A stretch of 64,000 nt of DNA from Xanthomonas euroxanthea (GTDB lineage: Bacteria > Pseudomonadota > Gammaproteobacteria > Xanthomonadales > Xanthomonadaceae). This document shows, one piece after another, positions 36,816 through 44,936 of the stretch; the stretch's first letter is position 1; each line of letters begins with the position of its first letter. The notes below the pieces were generated by a model that did no database searches, had not been told where the DNA came from, and saw only the letters and a program-made list of their open reading frames with translations. Both the position numbers and the translations under genes were made by a program. The stretch lies in NCBI RefSeq assembly GCF_900476395.1, contig NZ_UIHB01000001.1:316217-380216 (forward strand), written 5' to 3'.

Positions 36816-37207
36816 GCATGCGTCCCCTGCAGCGAGACATGCGCGGCCACCACCTTCCAGCCGTCGGAAAAACGTACCCAGCTCTGGCTCTGGCGGCCGC
36901 GCGCGCTGCTGCCGGCACGAACGAATTCCGCATGTGTGGTGGCGAAGTCGCGACCGAAGCCATGCACTTCCACATGCACGAGCTGTCGTTGCGGCGAGCC
37001 ACCGCGGCCGATGCGGAAGGCACGGATCGCCTCGATGCCGTACAGCACTTCGCCCACGCCGTAGCGCACCGTGCTGGGTGCGGGGTGGAACAGCGCGTCC
37101 ATTGCGGCGATGTCGTCGTCCATCAGGGCCTGTTCGTACGCGTGGAAGGCCGCGGTCACTTGCGCGATTACCTCGGGCAGGTCGATGTCGGTGGTGTCGA
37201 TGCTCAT
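36812..37207 (-). CDS. hpxZ: HpxZ/AtzH-like SnoaL-fold protein (DUF3225)
   Basis: The 131-aa protein has a SnoaL/NTF2-like fold. The DUF3225 pattern FHAYEQALMDDDIAAMDALFHPAPSTVRYGVGE runs from about residue 18, and QSQSWVRFSDGWKVVAAHVSL closes it. Relatives are HpxZ of the Klebsiella purine cluster and AtzH, a decarboxylating amidohydrolase-type partner in cyanuric-acid breakdown. Its natural partners (AtzE/HpxY amidase and HpxW) are not adjacent here but lie 9-10 kb away, so the set has been split between two operons. The exact reaction in purine breakdown is unsettled. Confidence 0.75.
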   Translation of the reverse strand: MSIDTTDIDLPEVIAQVTAAFHAYEQALMDDDIAAMDALFHPAPSTVRYGVGEVLYGIEAIRAFRIGRGGSPQRQLVHVEVHGFGRDFATTHAEFVRAGSSARGRQSQSWVRFSDGWKVVAAHVSLQGTHA

Positions 37208-38094
37208 GCCGGATGGACCTGCAGCCAATGCCGCGCGATATCGATGCGGCGCGCAATCCAGGCATCACCGCTGGCCAGCACGTGATCGATAAACCGTGCC
37301 AGGGCCGCGGCACGCGCCGGCTTGCCGACGATGCGCCCGTGCAGGCCGACCGACAGCATGCGGCCGCCCTCGCTGCGCAGTTGCTCGAAGCCATCGCGCA
37401 GGTAACGAAAGAATGGCTCGCCATCGGCAAAGCCGTTGTAGGCGACGAACTTCATGTCGTTGGCGTCCAGTGTGTACGGCACGATCAACTGCGCGCGGCC
37501 GTGGCGCGTGTCGTAATACGGCACATCGTCGGCATAGCTGTCAGCGTCGTAGACAAAGCCGCCTTCTTCGGCGACCAGGCGCGCGGTGTTGGGGCTGGTG
37601 CGGCCCTGGTACCAGCCCAGTGGGCGGCTGCCGGTGACACGGGTGTGCACGGCGATGGCCTGCGCGATATGCGCGCGCTCGGTGGCCTCGTCCACCCGCT
37701 GGTAGTCGATCCAGCGCAGGCCGTGGCTGGCGATTTCCCAGTCGGCCGCCTGCATCGCGGCCACCGCCTCGGGATTGGAGGCCAAGGCCTGCGCCACGCC
37801 GAACACGGTTACCGGCACATTGCGCGTGGTGAACAGCCGATGCAGCCGCCAGAAGCCGGCGCGGCTGCCGTATTCATACAGGCTTTCCATCGCCATGGCG
37901 CGCGCGCCGGGCTGCGACTGGGCGCCGACCATTTCCGACAGGAAGGCTTCCGAGCCGGCATCGCCGTTGAGCACGCAGTTTTCCGCGCCCTCTTCGTAGT
38001 TGATGACGAACTGCACCGCGATGCGTGCGCCCCCGGGCCACTGCACCGCAGGTGGGGTGGCGCCATAGCCGACCAGGTCGCGCGCGGTGTTCAT
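37204..38094 (-). CDS. puuE: Allantoinase PuuE (polysaccharide deacetylase fold)
   Basis: The 296-aa protein belongs to the metal-independent PuuE allantoinase group, which shares the polysaccharide-deacetylase barrel but lacks chitin-deacetylase metal motifs. Typical segments are FVINYEEGAENCVLNGD, ESLYEYGSRAGFWRLHRLF, EIASHGLRWIDY and GWYQGRTSPNTARL. It opens allantoin to allantoate. It is flanked by 4-nt overlaps with the HpxZ-like gene and pucG. There is no AllB-type allantoinase in the window. Confidence 0.92.
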   Translation of the reverse strand: MNTARDLVGYGATPPAVQWPGGARIAVQFVINYEEGAENCVLNGDAGSEAFLSEMVGAQSQPGARAMAMESLYEYGSRAGFWRLHRLFTTRNVPVTVFGVAQALASNPEAVAAMQAADWEIASHGLRWIDYQRVDEATERAHIAQAIAVHTRVTGSRPLGWYQGRTSPNTARLVAEEGGFVYDADSYADDVPYYDTRHGRAQLIVPYTLDANDMKFVAYNGFADGEPFFRYLRDGFEQLRSEGGRMLSVGLHGRIVGKPARAAALARFIDHVLASGDAWIARRIDIARHWLQVHPA

Positions 38095-39347
38095 GCATGC
38101 GGCTCCGCGTGCCAGGCCGCCAGGGCGGCGTCCACCGCCAGCCCCGGTGTGCAGGCGTAGCCTTCGGCGCGCAGCACCGCTTCCAGCGCGGCCAGGGTGA
38201 TCAGCACCTTGTGCTTCATCGCGTTGTAGCCCATTGCGCCGATGCGCCAGATCCTGCCCTGCAGCGGGCCGAACGCGGTGCCGATCTCGATCTCGAAATC
38301 CTCGCGCATGCGTCGGCGCACCGCATCGCTGTCGATGCCGGGTGGAATCACCACGCCGGTGACATTGCTCATGCGGTGCGCATCGTCGCCGAACACCTCC
38401 AGCCCCAACGCGCGGATGCCCGCGCTCACCGCACGCCCGGCGGCGGCGTGGCGGGCGAAGCGGGCATCCAGGCCTTCCTGCAGCGCCACGCGCGCACATT
38501 CGCGGGCGCCGTACAACATGGTGGTGGCTTCGGTGTGGTGATTGAGGCGCTTGTCGGACCAGTAATCCATGATCATCGCCAGATCGAAATAATTGGAGGC
38601 GATGCGCGGCCCGCTGCCGTCGACGATGTCGGCGCGCACGATGCCGCGTTCGACATGGCGGCGCGCGAAGATGGCCTCGGCCGCCGCGTTGGAGACGGTG
38701 ATCGGTGCCGAGCCGGACGGCCCGCCCAGGCATTTCTGCAGGCCGCCGGTGACCACGTCCACGTCCCAGCGATCGCTGGCGATCTCCATGCCGCCGATGG
38801 TGGCAGTGGCATCCACGTAACTCAGCGCGCCGGCCGCGCGGCACAGCGCGCCCACCCCATCCAGCGGCTGGGCCATGGTGGTGGAGGTGTCGCCATGCAC
38901 GGTGGCGACCAGCTTGGGGGCCACGCGCTCGATCGCCTCGGCGATTGCAGCAAGCGGCACCACTTCGCCCCAGGGCGCATCCACGGTGTGCACGTCGGCA
39001 CCGAGCCGGCCGAGGATTTCGGTGAGCAGCAGGCCGAAGCGGCCGAAGTTGATCACCAGCACGCGGTCGCCCGGGCTGACCAGCGACACCAGCGCCGCTT
39101 CGATACCGGCGCGCGCGGTGCCATCGACCAGAAACGTCCAGCGATTCTCGGTGCCGAACAGCGGCCGGTACAGCGCCATCACCTCGTTCATGTAGGTGGT
39201 CATTTCCGGGTCGAACTGGCCGAGCAGGTCGGCCGCCATCGCGCGCAGCACACGCGGATGCGCATTGACCGGGCCCGGGCCCATCAACAGCCGTTGCGGG
39301 GGATCGAGCTCGCCGAAGGTAGGTAGGTGACGCAGATCAGGTGACAA
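38091..39347 (-). CDS. pucG: (S)-ureidoglycine-glyoxylate aminotransferase
   Basis: The 418-aa class V aminotransferase closely follows Bacillus PucG: MGPGPVNAHPRVLRAM (22-37), LLGQFDPEMTTYMNE, and NHHTEATTMLYGARE. Lys205 in GGLQKCLGGPSG binds PLP. It would convert ureidoglycine and glyoxylate to oxalurate and glycine, explaining why oxalurate/oxamate enzymes are encoded nearby. The best start is the TTG at 39347, preceded by GGGAG; it overlaps the allC stop by 11 nt. The longer frame upstream lies inside allC. Confidence 0.9.
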   Translation of the reverse strand: MSPDLRHLPTFGELDPPQRLLMGPGPVNAHPRVLRAMAADLLGQFDPEMTTYMNEVMALYRPLFGTENRWTFLVDGTARAGIEAALVSLVSPGDRVLVINFGRFGLLLTEILGRLGADVHTVDAPWGEVVPLAAIAEAIERVAPKLVATVHGDTSTTMAQPLDGVGALCRAAGALSYVDATATIGGMEIASDRWDVDVVTGGLQKCLGGPSGSAPITVSNAAAEAIFARRHVERGIVRADIVDGSGPRIASNYFDLAMIMDYWSDKRLNHHTEATTMLYGARECARVALQEGLDARFARHAAAGRAVSAGIRALGLEVFGDDAHRMSNVTGVVIPPGIDSDAVRRRMREDFEIEIGTAFGPLQGRIWRIGAMGYNAMKHKVLITLAALEAVLRAEGYACTPGLAVDAALAAWHAEPHA

Positions 39348-40608
39348 GGGGATCTCCCAGGTGTTCGATGAAGTGGCGCATGACCGCCAGTGCGAGCTCG
39401 GCATCGGCCGGGGCCACGTGTTCGTCCGGATGATGGCTGATGCCGCCGGCGCAGCGCACGAACAGCATCGCGGTGGGGCAGAGCGCGGCCATCACCATCG
39501 CATCGTGGCCGGCGCCGGACACCAGCTGGCGTGGCGCGATGCCCTGTGCAGCGACTGCGTGTTGCAGACGGGTCATCAGCGTCGGTGCGCAGGGGCTGGC
39601 GGCCAAGGTCTGCAACGGGTCGATGGCGATGGCGATGTTGCGGGTTTTGCTGATACGGGCCAGTGCGCGTTCGATCTCCTGCACCGCCGCATCGCGCGTT
39701 GCGTCGTCGCCGGCGCGCACGTCCAGCGTGCAGTCCACCCGGCCCGGCACCACATTGGTGGCGCCGGGTGCGACGTTGAGCTTGCCGACCGTGGCGACCA
39801 GATCGTCGCTGCCGGTGCGTGCAATCCCTTCGATCGCCAGCAGGGCCTCGGCAGCGGCGCTCAATGCATCGCGACGCAGGGCCATGGTGGTGGTGCCGGC
39901 GTGGCCGGCGCGGCCGTCGAAGCGCAGCGCAAAGCGCCGCTGCGCCGCGATCGCGGTGACGATGCCGACCGGCAGGCCTGCCGCTTCCAGCACCGGGCCT
40001 TGTTCGATATGGGTTTCCAGATAGGCCAGCACGCTCCCGGGCGCGCGTGCGGCCTGCTGGATCTGGGCGATATCCAGGTCCCACTCCGCCAGCGCTTTGG
40101 CCACGTCGATGCCGGCCGCATCGGTGACCGCCAACGTGGCGGGGTCGAGCGTGCCGGCAACTGCACGGCTGCAGAACATCGAGGCAGGAAAGCGCGACCC
40201 TTCTTCGTCGCCGAAGGCGATCACCTCGATCGCGAACGGCAGGCGCCGCCCCTGCGCATGCAGCGTGGCGACGCATTCGATGCCGAGCAGGATGCCGAGC
40301 GGGCCGTCGTAACGCCCGGCATCGCGGACGCTATCCAGATGGCTGCCGATCAGCAGCGCCGGTGCGTCGGCGCGTGCGCCTTCGTAGCGCCCGACCAGAT
40401 TGGCCGCTGCATCCAGCCGCACCTGCATGCCGGCCTGGTGCATCCACTGGCCCACCTGTGCAACGGCGGCGCGATGCGCCGGGCTGAGCCAGGCGCGGAA
40501 CAGCCCGGCGGGTGTGTCGCTGTAGGGCGCCAGTCCCAGGGCATCGCAGCGGGCAACCGCGCGTGCGCCCGAGCAGGGGGCGGATGAGGTGCGTTGCGCG
40601 CTCAGCAT
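39337..40608 (-). CDS. allC: Allantoate amidohydrolase (M20 family)
   Basis: The 423-aa M20 metallohydrolase has GSHLDSVRDAGRYDGPLG (His-x-Asp and bridging Asp, about 88-105), EVIAFGDEEGSRFP (tandem Glu, about 126-139), the dimerisation-domain GRAGHAGTTTM, and a C-terminal GISHHPDE with a metal His. It would cleave allantoate to ureidoglycine, CO2 and NH3. I favour the ATG at 40608, which gives the usual N-terminal length; a GTG at 40710 is possible. As first gene of the operon it lies 234 nt downstream of a TTGCAAAAAATGC operator-like site. Confidence 0.88.
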   Translation of the reverse strand: MLSAQRTSSAPCSGARAVARCDALGLAPYSDTPAGLFRAWLSPAHRAAVAQVGQWMHQAGMQVRLDAAANLVGRYEGARADAPALLIGSHLDSVRDAGRYDGPLGILLGIECVATLHAQGRRLPFAIEVIAFGDEEGSRFPASMFCSRAVAGTLDPATLAVTDAAGIDVAKALAEWDLDIAQIQQAARAPGSVLAYLETHIEQGPVLEAAGLPVGIVTAIAAQRRFALRFDGRAGHAGTTTMALRRDALSAAAEALLAIEGIARTGSDDLVATVGKLNVAPGATNVVPGRVDCTLDVRAGDDATRDAAVQEIERALARISKTRNIAIAIDPLQTLAASPCAPTLMTRLQHAVAAQGIAPRQLVSGAGHDAMVMAALCPTAMLFVRCAGGISHHPDEHVAPADAELALAVMRHFIEHLGDPLVT

Positions 40609-40841
40609 GGGGTGCCGTGCGAATGTGGTGTTCTGCCGGCGCTGCCAGGACCGCGATGCGACAGGAACTGGTGCATGAGGCCTCCGCAGGCGGCGTGAAA
40701 GGGTGAGCACGCTGGGCGGTCCATTGCCCGGCGATTGCCCGGTGACATCGTGGCGACAGGCGCGCGTGGCAGGCGGCGCCTGTCGATTCGACTATACGAA
40801 CCGGCCCTGTCACCCCAAAGCGGTTTTTTTAGGGGTGCGCG

Positions 40842-40856
40842 TTGCAAAAAATGCGA
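40842..40856. promoter_or_regulatory. Operator-like site TTGCAAAAAATGCGA upstream of the urate/allantoin operon
   Basis: The partial dyad TTGCA-AAAAA-TGCGA shares an exact 13-nt core with the site in the hpxD-hpxR gap at 53677, and the match resumes with ACA after one mismatch. It lies between allC and the divergent LysR gene. LysR-type binding is the likely explanation. Confidence 0.6.
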
Positions 40857-40881
40857 CAGGCAGCTGGTACTGCGTTGTCTC

Positions 40882-40924
40882 CCTTCTTCCGCCGGGAGAA
40901 GGAGCCCGCAGGGCGGACGAGGGG
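40882..40924. repeat. Hairpin repeat of the CTTCTCCC/GGGAGAAG family
   Basis: CCTTCTTCC-GCC-GGGAGAAGG, followed by AGCCCGCAGGGCGGACGAGGG, is the same element as at 27678 and in the 54655-55135 array. The remainder of the 40609-41245 gap shows only this repeat and the operator-like site. Confidence 0.75.
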
Positions 40925-41245
40925 GCGCCGCACAGGGCTGTCAGCCCTCGCAATGACAAACGCGCCGCCACGCGGCTTCAGAAGTGAACATCGCCTGCTT
41001 TGCCATTTGCCCCTCACCCGAACCTTTGCGCAGCGCCCCTGTCCGCGCTGGGCAGCCGACTGCATCGGGCTGGAGTTCCTGACCGGCGACCTGGTCGAGA
41101 AATCGCTGGCGCGGTCGCACCACTGCAAGCACGCTCGTCGCGTGCAGGCGCTGCATCAGCGCCACCAGCGGGAGAAGCGCAGTCCACGCGGTCTCCATGG
41201 CACCAGCTGCTACAGTTTCCCGTATTCCATGAAAGAGATTCACCA

Positions 41246-42139
41246 ATGGCGCGCGACAACTTCAAGGACCTGTTGGCGCTGATCGCCATCGTTCGCGAGG
41301 GCAGCTTCACCCGTGCTGCCGCCAAGCTGGGGGTTTCGCAGTCGGCGCTGAGTCACACCATCCGCGGGCTGGAAGCGACGCTGGGTGTGCGCCTGCTGAC
41401 CCGTACCACCCGCAGCGTGGCGCCGACCGAAGCCGGCGAGCGGCTGATCCAGACGGTGGCGCCGCGCTTTGCGGAAATCGAGGAGGCGCTGGCTGCGCTC
41501 GGCGACATGCGTGACACCCCCGCAGGCACCGTGCGCATCACCGCCACCGACTACGCCGCGCGCGCGATCCTGTGGCCCAAGCTGTCCGGGCTGCTGCGCG
41601 ACTACCCCGAAATCAAGGTCGAAATCGTGGTCGACAACGGCTTGACCGACATCGTCGCCGACCGTTACGACCTGGGTGTGCGGCTGGGCGATCAGGTCGA
41701 GAAGGACATGATCGCCGCGCGCATCGCGCCGGACATGCGCATGGCCATCGTCGCCGCGCCGTCCTATCTTGCGCGCCGCCCCGTTCCCAGGACGCCGCAG
41801 GACCTCACCGCGCACAGCTGCATCAACCTGCGCATGAAAACCGCCGGCGGCATCTATGCCTGGGAGCTGGAAAAGGACGGCCGCGAAGTCATCGTGCGCG
41901 TGGACGGCCAGCTGACCTTCAACGGCACTTACGAAGCACTGGACGCGGCGGTGGACGGCTTCGGTATCGCGCTCGTGCAGGAGGATCTGGCGCGCCCGCA
42001 CATCAAGGCCGGGCGGCTGCGCTGGGTGATGAAGGACTGGTCGCCGACCTGGCCGGGCTTGCACGCGTTCTACCCCAGCCGCCGACATTCCTCCTCCGCC
42101 TTCAACCTGGTGGTCGACGCCTTGCGCTACAAAGGCTGA
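41246..42139 (+). CDS. LysR-family regulator divergent from the urate/allantoin operon
   Basis: The 297-aa LysR-type protein has the N-terminal winged helix FKDLLALIAIVREGSFTRAAAKLGVSQSALSHTIRGLEATLGVRLLTRTTRSVAPTEAG (split 5-63). The co-inducer domain matches the YafC/DmlR-like subgroup that often ends near 300 residues (VDGFGIALVQEDLARPHIKAGRLRWVM). It diverges from allC and could control the operon through the site at 40842, but this subgroup is large and many members regulate other neighbours. The ATG at 41246 is clear. Confidence 0.82.
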   Translation: MARDNFKDLLALIAIVREGSFTRAAAKLGVSQSALSHTIRGLEATLGVRLLTRTTRSVAPTEAGERLIQTVAPRFAEIEEALAALGDMRDTPAGTVRITATDYAARAILWPKLSGLLRDYPEIKVEIVVDNGLTDIVADRYDLGVRLGDQVEKDMIAARIAPDMRMAIVAAPSYLARRPVPRTPQDLTAHSCINLRMKTAGGIYAWELEKDGREVIVRVDGQLTFNGTYEALDAAVDGFGIALVQEDLARPHIKAGRLRWVMKDWSPTWPGLHAFYPSRRHSSSAFNLVVDALRYKG

Positions 42140-42589
42140 TGGATCTGCCGCGTTGCCGGCAGCGCCGATGCGCGCAGCCTGCACAGCTGGCAGCGGCCGA
42201 TCGTTCCGGTGCGATCGCAGCATGGGCGCATGCCTGGGCTGCGCTCGCGCAAACCGAAGTCGGTGTCGAACGAAGGTGGCGCATCACGTTGCACGATCAC
42301 CTACGGATGCGCGGTTGATGAGCCGGCTTCATAGGGCTGTGCTGATCCAACAGCTTTATCGCCGCCTACTGCCTGCGTAAGCTGCGGCACCTCCAGACAC
42401 ACGCACGCACGAGCCGCAGCATCCGTTGCTGCATCGCGCCCGTCGTGCGTCGCTGCGGTGGCAGGTCGATGCAGTGCATCGCTGCCTGCAGCGCATTCCT
42501 TCCGGGCACCACGTTCGCCATCGAGCGCCGCGTCAGCGCGTTTGCGGCGTGGCGTTCGTTTCGCATCCTACTTCGCACAAGGGCCCACT
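42140..42589. other. Gap between the LysR gene and nepI
   Basis: About 450 bases with no gene I can support. A short stem, CTGCCG-N6-CGGCAG, lies just after the LysR stop without a T tract. No operator-like match to the TTGCAAAAAATGC core is present. Confidence 0.4.
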
Positions 42590-43786
42590 ATGCAAGCCAG
42601 TTTGCTCACCGATCCATCTTCGCGCGCCGCACCTGTCGCAACACGCCGTTCCTGGAGCGCGGTCGGCTCGATGTCGCTCTGCGTTGCGCTGCTGATCGCT
42701 TCCGAGTTCATGCCGGTCAGCCTGCTCACGCCAATCGCTGCCGATCTGCATGCCAGCGCCGGCATGGCCGGCCAGGCGATTTCGATCTCCGGCCTGTTCG
42801 CGGTGGCCGCCAGCCTGCTGGTCGCACCGTTGTCGTCGCGCTTCAACCGGCGCCATGTGTTGCTCGCCCTGACCGGGGTGATGTTGGTGTCGCTGCTGTT
42901 GATCGCCAACGCGCACAGCTTTGGCATGTTGATGGTGGCGCGTGCGCTGCTCGGCATCACCATCGGCGGGTTCTGGGCGTTGTCCACTGCCACGGTGATG
43001 CGCATCATGCCCGAGCATGCGGTGCCCAAGGCCTTGGGCATCATATTCATCGGTAACGCGGTCGCTGCCGCATTCGCCGCGCCCCTGGGCAGCTATCTGG
43101 GCGCCACCATCGGCTGGCGCGGGGTGTTCTGGGGCATGTTGCCACTGGTGGCGCTGACCATTCTCTGGCAATGGCGCAGCCTGCCGTCGATGCCCGCGCA
43201 GGGCGCCACCTCGCTGGGTGGCATCGTCACCTTGTTGAAGCGTGGGTATGTGGCGCGCGCCATGCTGGCGATAATGCTCGGGTTTGCCGGCGCGTTTTCT
43301 GCGTTCACCTACTTCCGCCCGTTTCTGGAAACCGTTGCGCAGGTCGATGTGTCGCAGCTGTCGTTGCTGCTGCTCGGCCTGGGCCTGGCCGGATTCGTCG
43401 GGACCTATGCCGCCACCGCGCTGGTGCCCAAGCGCTTGTTCACCCTGCTCAGCGTGCTGCCGGTTGCATTGGGTGTGGCGACCATCAGCATGTTGCTGGC
43501 CGGCCATCTGGTGTGGGCCGTGGCCGTGGCGATGATTGCCTGGGGCACGCTCAATTCGGCGATGCCGGTGGCCTGGTCCACCTGGCTGAGCCGCTGCGTC
43601 AAGGACGCACCGGAAAGCGGTGGTGGCCTGATGGTGGCCGCAATCCAGCTCTCGATCCTACTGGGCGGCGCCGCAGGCGGCGTGCTGCTGGATCATGTGT
43701 CGATCGGCGCCACCTTCGTCGGTGCCAGCGTGTTGCTGCTGGCCTCGTCACTGGTTGCGGGGCGGGGCGATCGTTTGCAGCCGTGA
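42590..43786 (+). CDS. nepI: NepI-like purine ribonucleoside efflux transporter (MFS)
   Basis: The 398-aa MFS protein has 12 predicted helices and follows E. coli NepI closely in several blocks: SEFMPVSLLTPIAADL (about 35-50), ALLGITIGGFWALSTATVMRIMP, AAPLGSYLGATIGWRGVF, and VAWSTWLSR near the ninth helix. NepI exports inosine and guanosine. In a purine-catabolic island it could vent excess nucleosides, or with a proton gradient reversed in use could serve uptake; export is the family expectation. The start at 42590 excludes the Arg-rich upstream frame. Confidence 0.72.
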   Translation: MQASLLTDPSSRAAPVATRRSWSAVGSMSLCVALLIASEFMPVSLLTPIAADLHASAGMAGQAISISGLFAVAASLLVAPLSSRFNRRHVLLALTGVMLVSLLLIANAHSFGMLMVARALLGITIGGFWALSTATVMRIMPEHAVPKALGIIFIGNAVAAAFAAPLGSYLGATIGWRGVFWGMLPLVALTILWQWRSLPSMPAQGATSLGGIVTLLKRGYVARAMLAIMLGFAGAFSAFTYFRPFLETVAQVDVSQLSLLLLGLGLAGFVGTYAATALVPKRLFTLLSVLPVALGVATISMLLAGHLVWAVAVAMIAWGTLNSAMPVAWSTWLSRCVKDAPESGGGLMVAAIQLSILLGGAAGGVLLDHVSIGATFVGASVLLLASSLVAGRGDRLQP

Positions 43787-44170
43787 GTGCCGGCGATTGC
43801 GCGATGCAGCGCGCAGTGCGTGGAGGCCAGTTCGTGCCACGCAACGACGCGAGGGCGGTAGCGGATTTTCTGAAGCGCATCACGAAGCCCACGAGCGCGC
43901 GTGCCTTGCGCGGCGGTGACGTTTGCCATCGGCCACAGCCCGCGGCCCATGCTCAAGCTGTCTGCGTCGGCATTGCTGCGCGGCGCTGCTGCCATTCGAG
44001 CAGCGCCGGTCTGATGCCGAGAGCCAACGGAAGGCGTTGGCGAGCGCACCGTTGTCAGCAAGCGCAAGCACGCTTGGCAGCTGTGCAGCCGTGAGCGTGC
44101 TCCTGGCGTTATTTCCAACAGTCCACTGTGAGATGACAGGCACCTCACACCAACGTGGAGCTTGCCAGGC
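43787..44170. other. Gap between nepI and the GvpU-like gene
   Basis: About 384 bases. Neither strand shows a frame with gene-like codon use, and I see no terminator or repeat. Confidence 0.4.
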
Positions 44171-44629
44171 TCAATCCGCCGACAGCGATCCCAGCGTGAA
44201 GCCGGACACGGCATTGAGCTTGCCGCGCCAGAGCACCCCACGGTTGCTGGGCAGGGGCTGGCCGCCGGGCGAGAAGCACCGCGAGTCGATCAGGTGGAGG
44301 AACTGCGGCGGCGTGCTGCTCTGCTCGGCATCTTCTTCGGTGTCGTAGATGCTGGCGTGGCTGGCAAACGCACGGCGGATATCCTCTTTTTCCTCGGCAT
44401 CGCCGGGATAGGCGGCAGAGAATTCCTGCGCAAACGCCTCGAAGTACTGCTTCCCGCTGACCAGCTGGCCCGACACGATGATGCCTTCGACAAACAGCGT
44501 GATGCCGAACTGCACGTTCGAGGTGTTGACGGTGGCAACCAGCTTCTGCAGATACCAATCCACGCTCTGGCCGTCGAACGCCAGCTTGACGTCCTCCAGG
44601 TTCGGTTGATTGTCGTCTTGCTCTGTCAT
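44171..44629 (-). CDS. GvpU-like protein without a gas-vesicle cluster
   Basis: The 152-aa protein resembles the gas-vesicle accessory protein GvpU: FGITLFVEGIIVSGQLVSGKQYFEAFAQEF (split about 40-69), PQFLHLIDSRCFSPG and a C-terminal RGVLWRGKLNAVSGFTLGSLS. GvpU in Bacillus megaterium tunes gas-vesicle clustering, but no gvpA or other gvp gene is in the window, and xanthomonads are not known for gas vesicles, so the family's general role must be wider. The start at 44629 has an excellent AAGGAG 7 nt upstream. It stands alone between nepI and hpxW. Confidence 0.6.
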   Translation of the reverse strand: MTEQDDNQPNLEDVKLAFDGQSVDWYLQKLVATVNTSNVQFGITLFVEGIIVSGQLVSGKQYFEAFAQEFSAAYPGDAEEKEDIRRAFASHASIYDTEEDAEQSSTPPQFLHLIDSRCFSPGGQPLPSNRGVLWRGKLNAVSGFTLGSLSAD

Positions 44630-44936
44630 GTGGCTCTCCTTGGTGGAAGGGTTGATGCGTGTGTCGAATAAGCGCGGCGACATCCCTCTTCATCGCCCCG
44701 CATGCCCAAAAAAGCAAGCGCGTCCTGTGCAGCGATCGGCGCGGCTGGGTCCGCCATCATCGCCTTGGAGAGCATGCCCGGAGTCTATGCCATGTTCCGC
44801 CCTGGCTGGAGTCCTGATCGCTAGCGCTCGTCTCTGCCAGCGTGCAAGCCGCCGCTCCGGCGCGATGGCGCAGCTGGCTGCCGGCAACGTCCACCCCTCA
44901 CCGAGGCAGATGCAGGACGCCCACAAGCCCCGACTA
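44630..44936. other. Gap between the GvpU-like gene and hpxW
   Basis: About 307 bases on the upstream side of the GvpU-like gene and past the hpxW stop. No gene, terminator or repeat is recognised. Confidence 0.4.

Noticed and set aside
40811-40837. Rho-independent terminator with T7 tract near CACCCC/GGGGTG
   Set aside because: The T tract lies in the loop, not after the stem, and the loop is about 15 nt; it sits in a promoter region.
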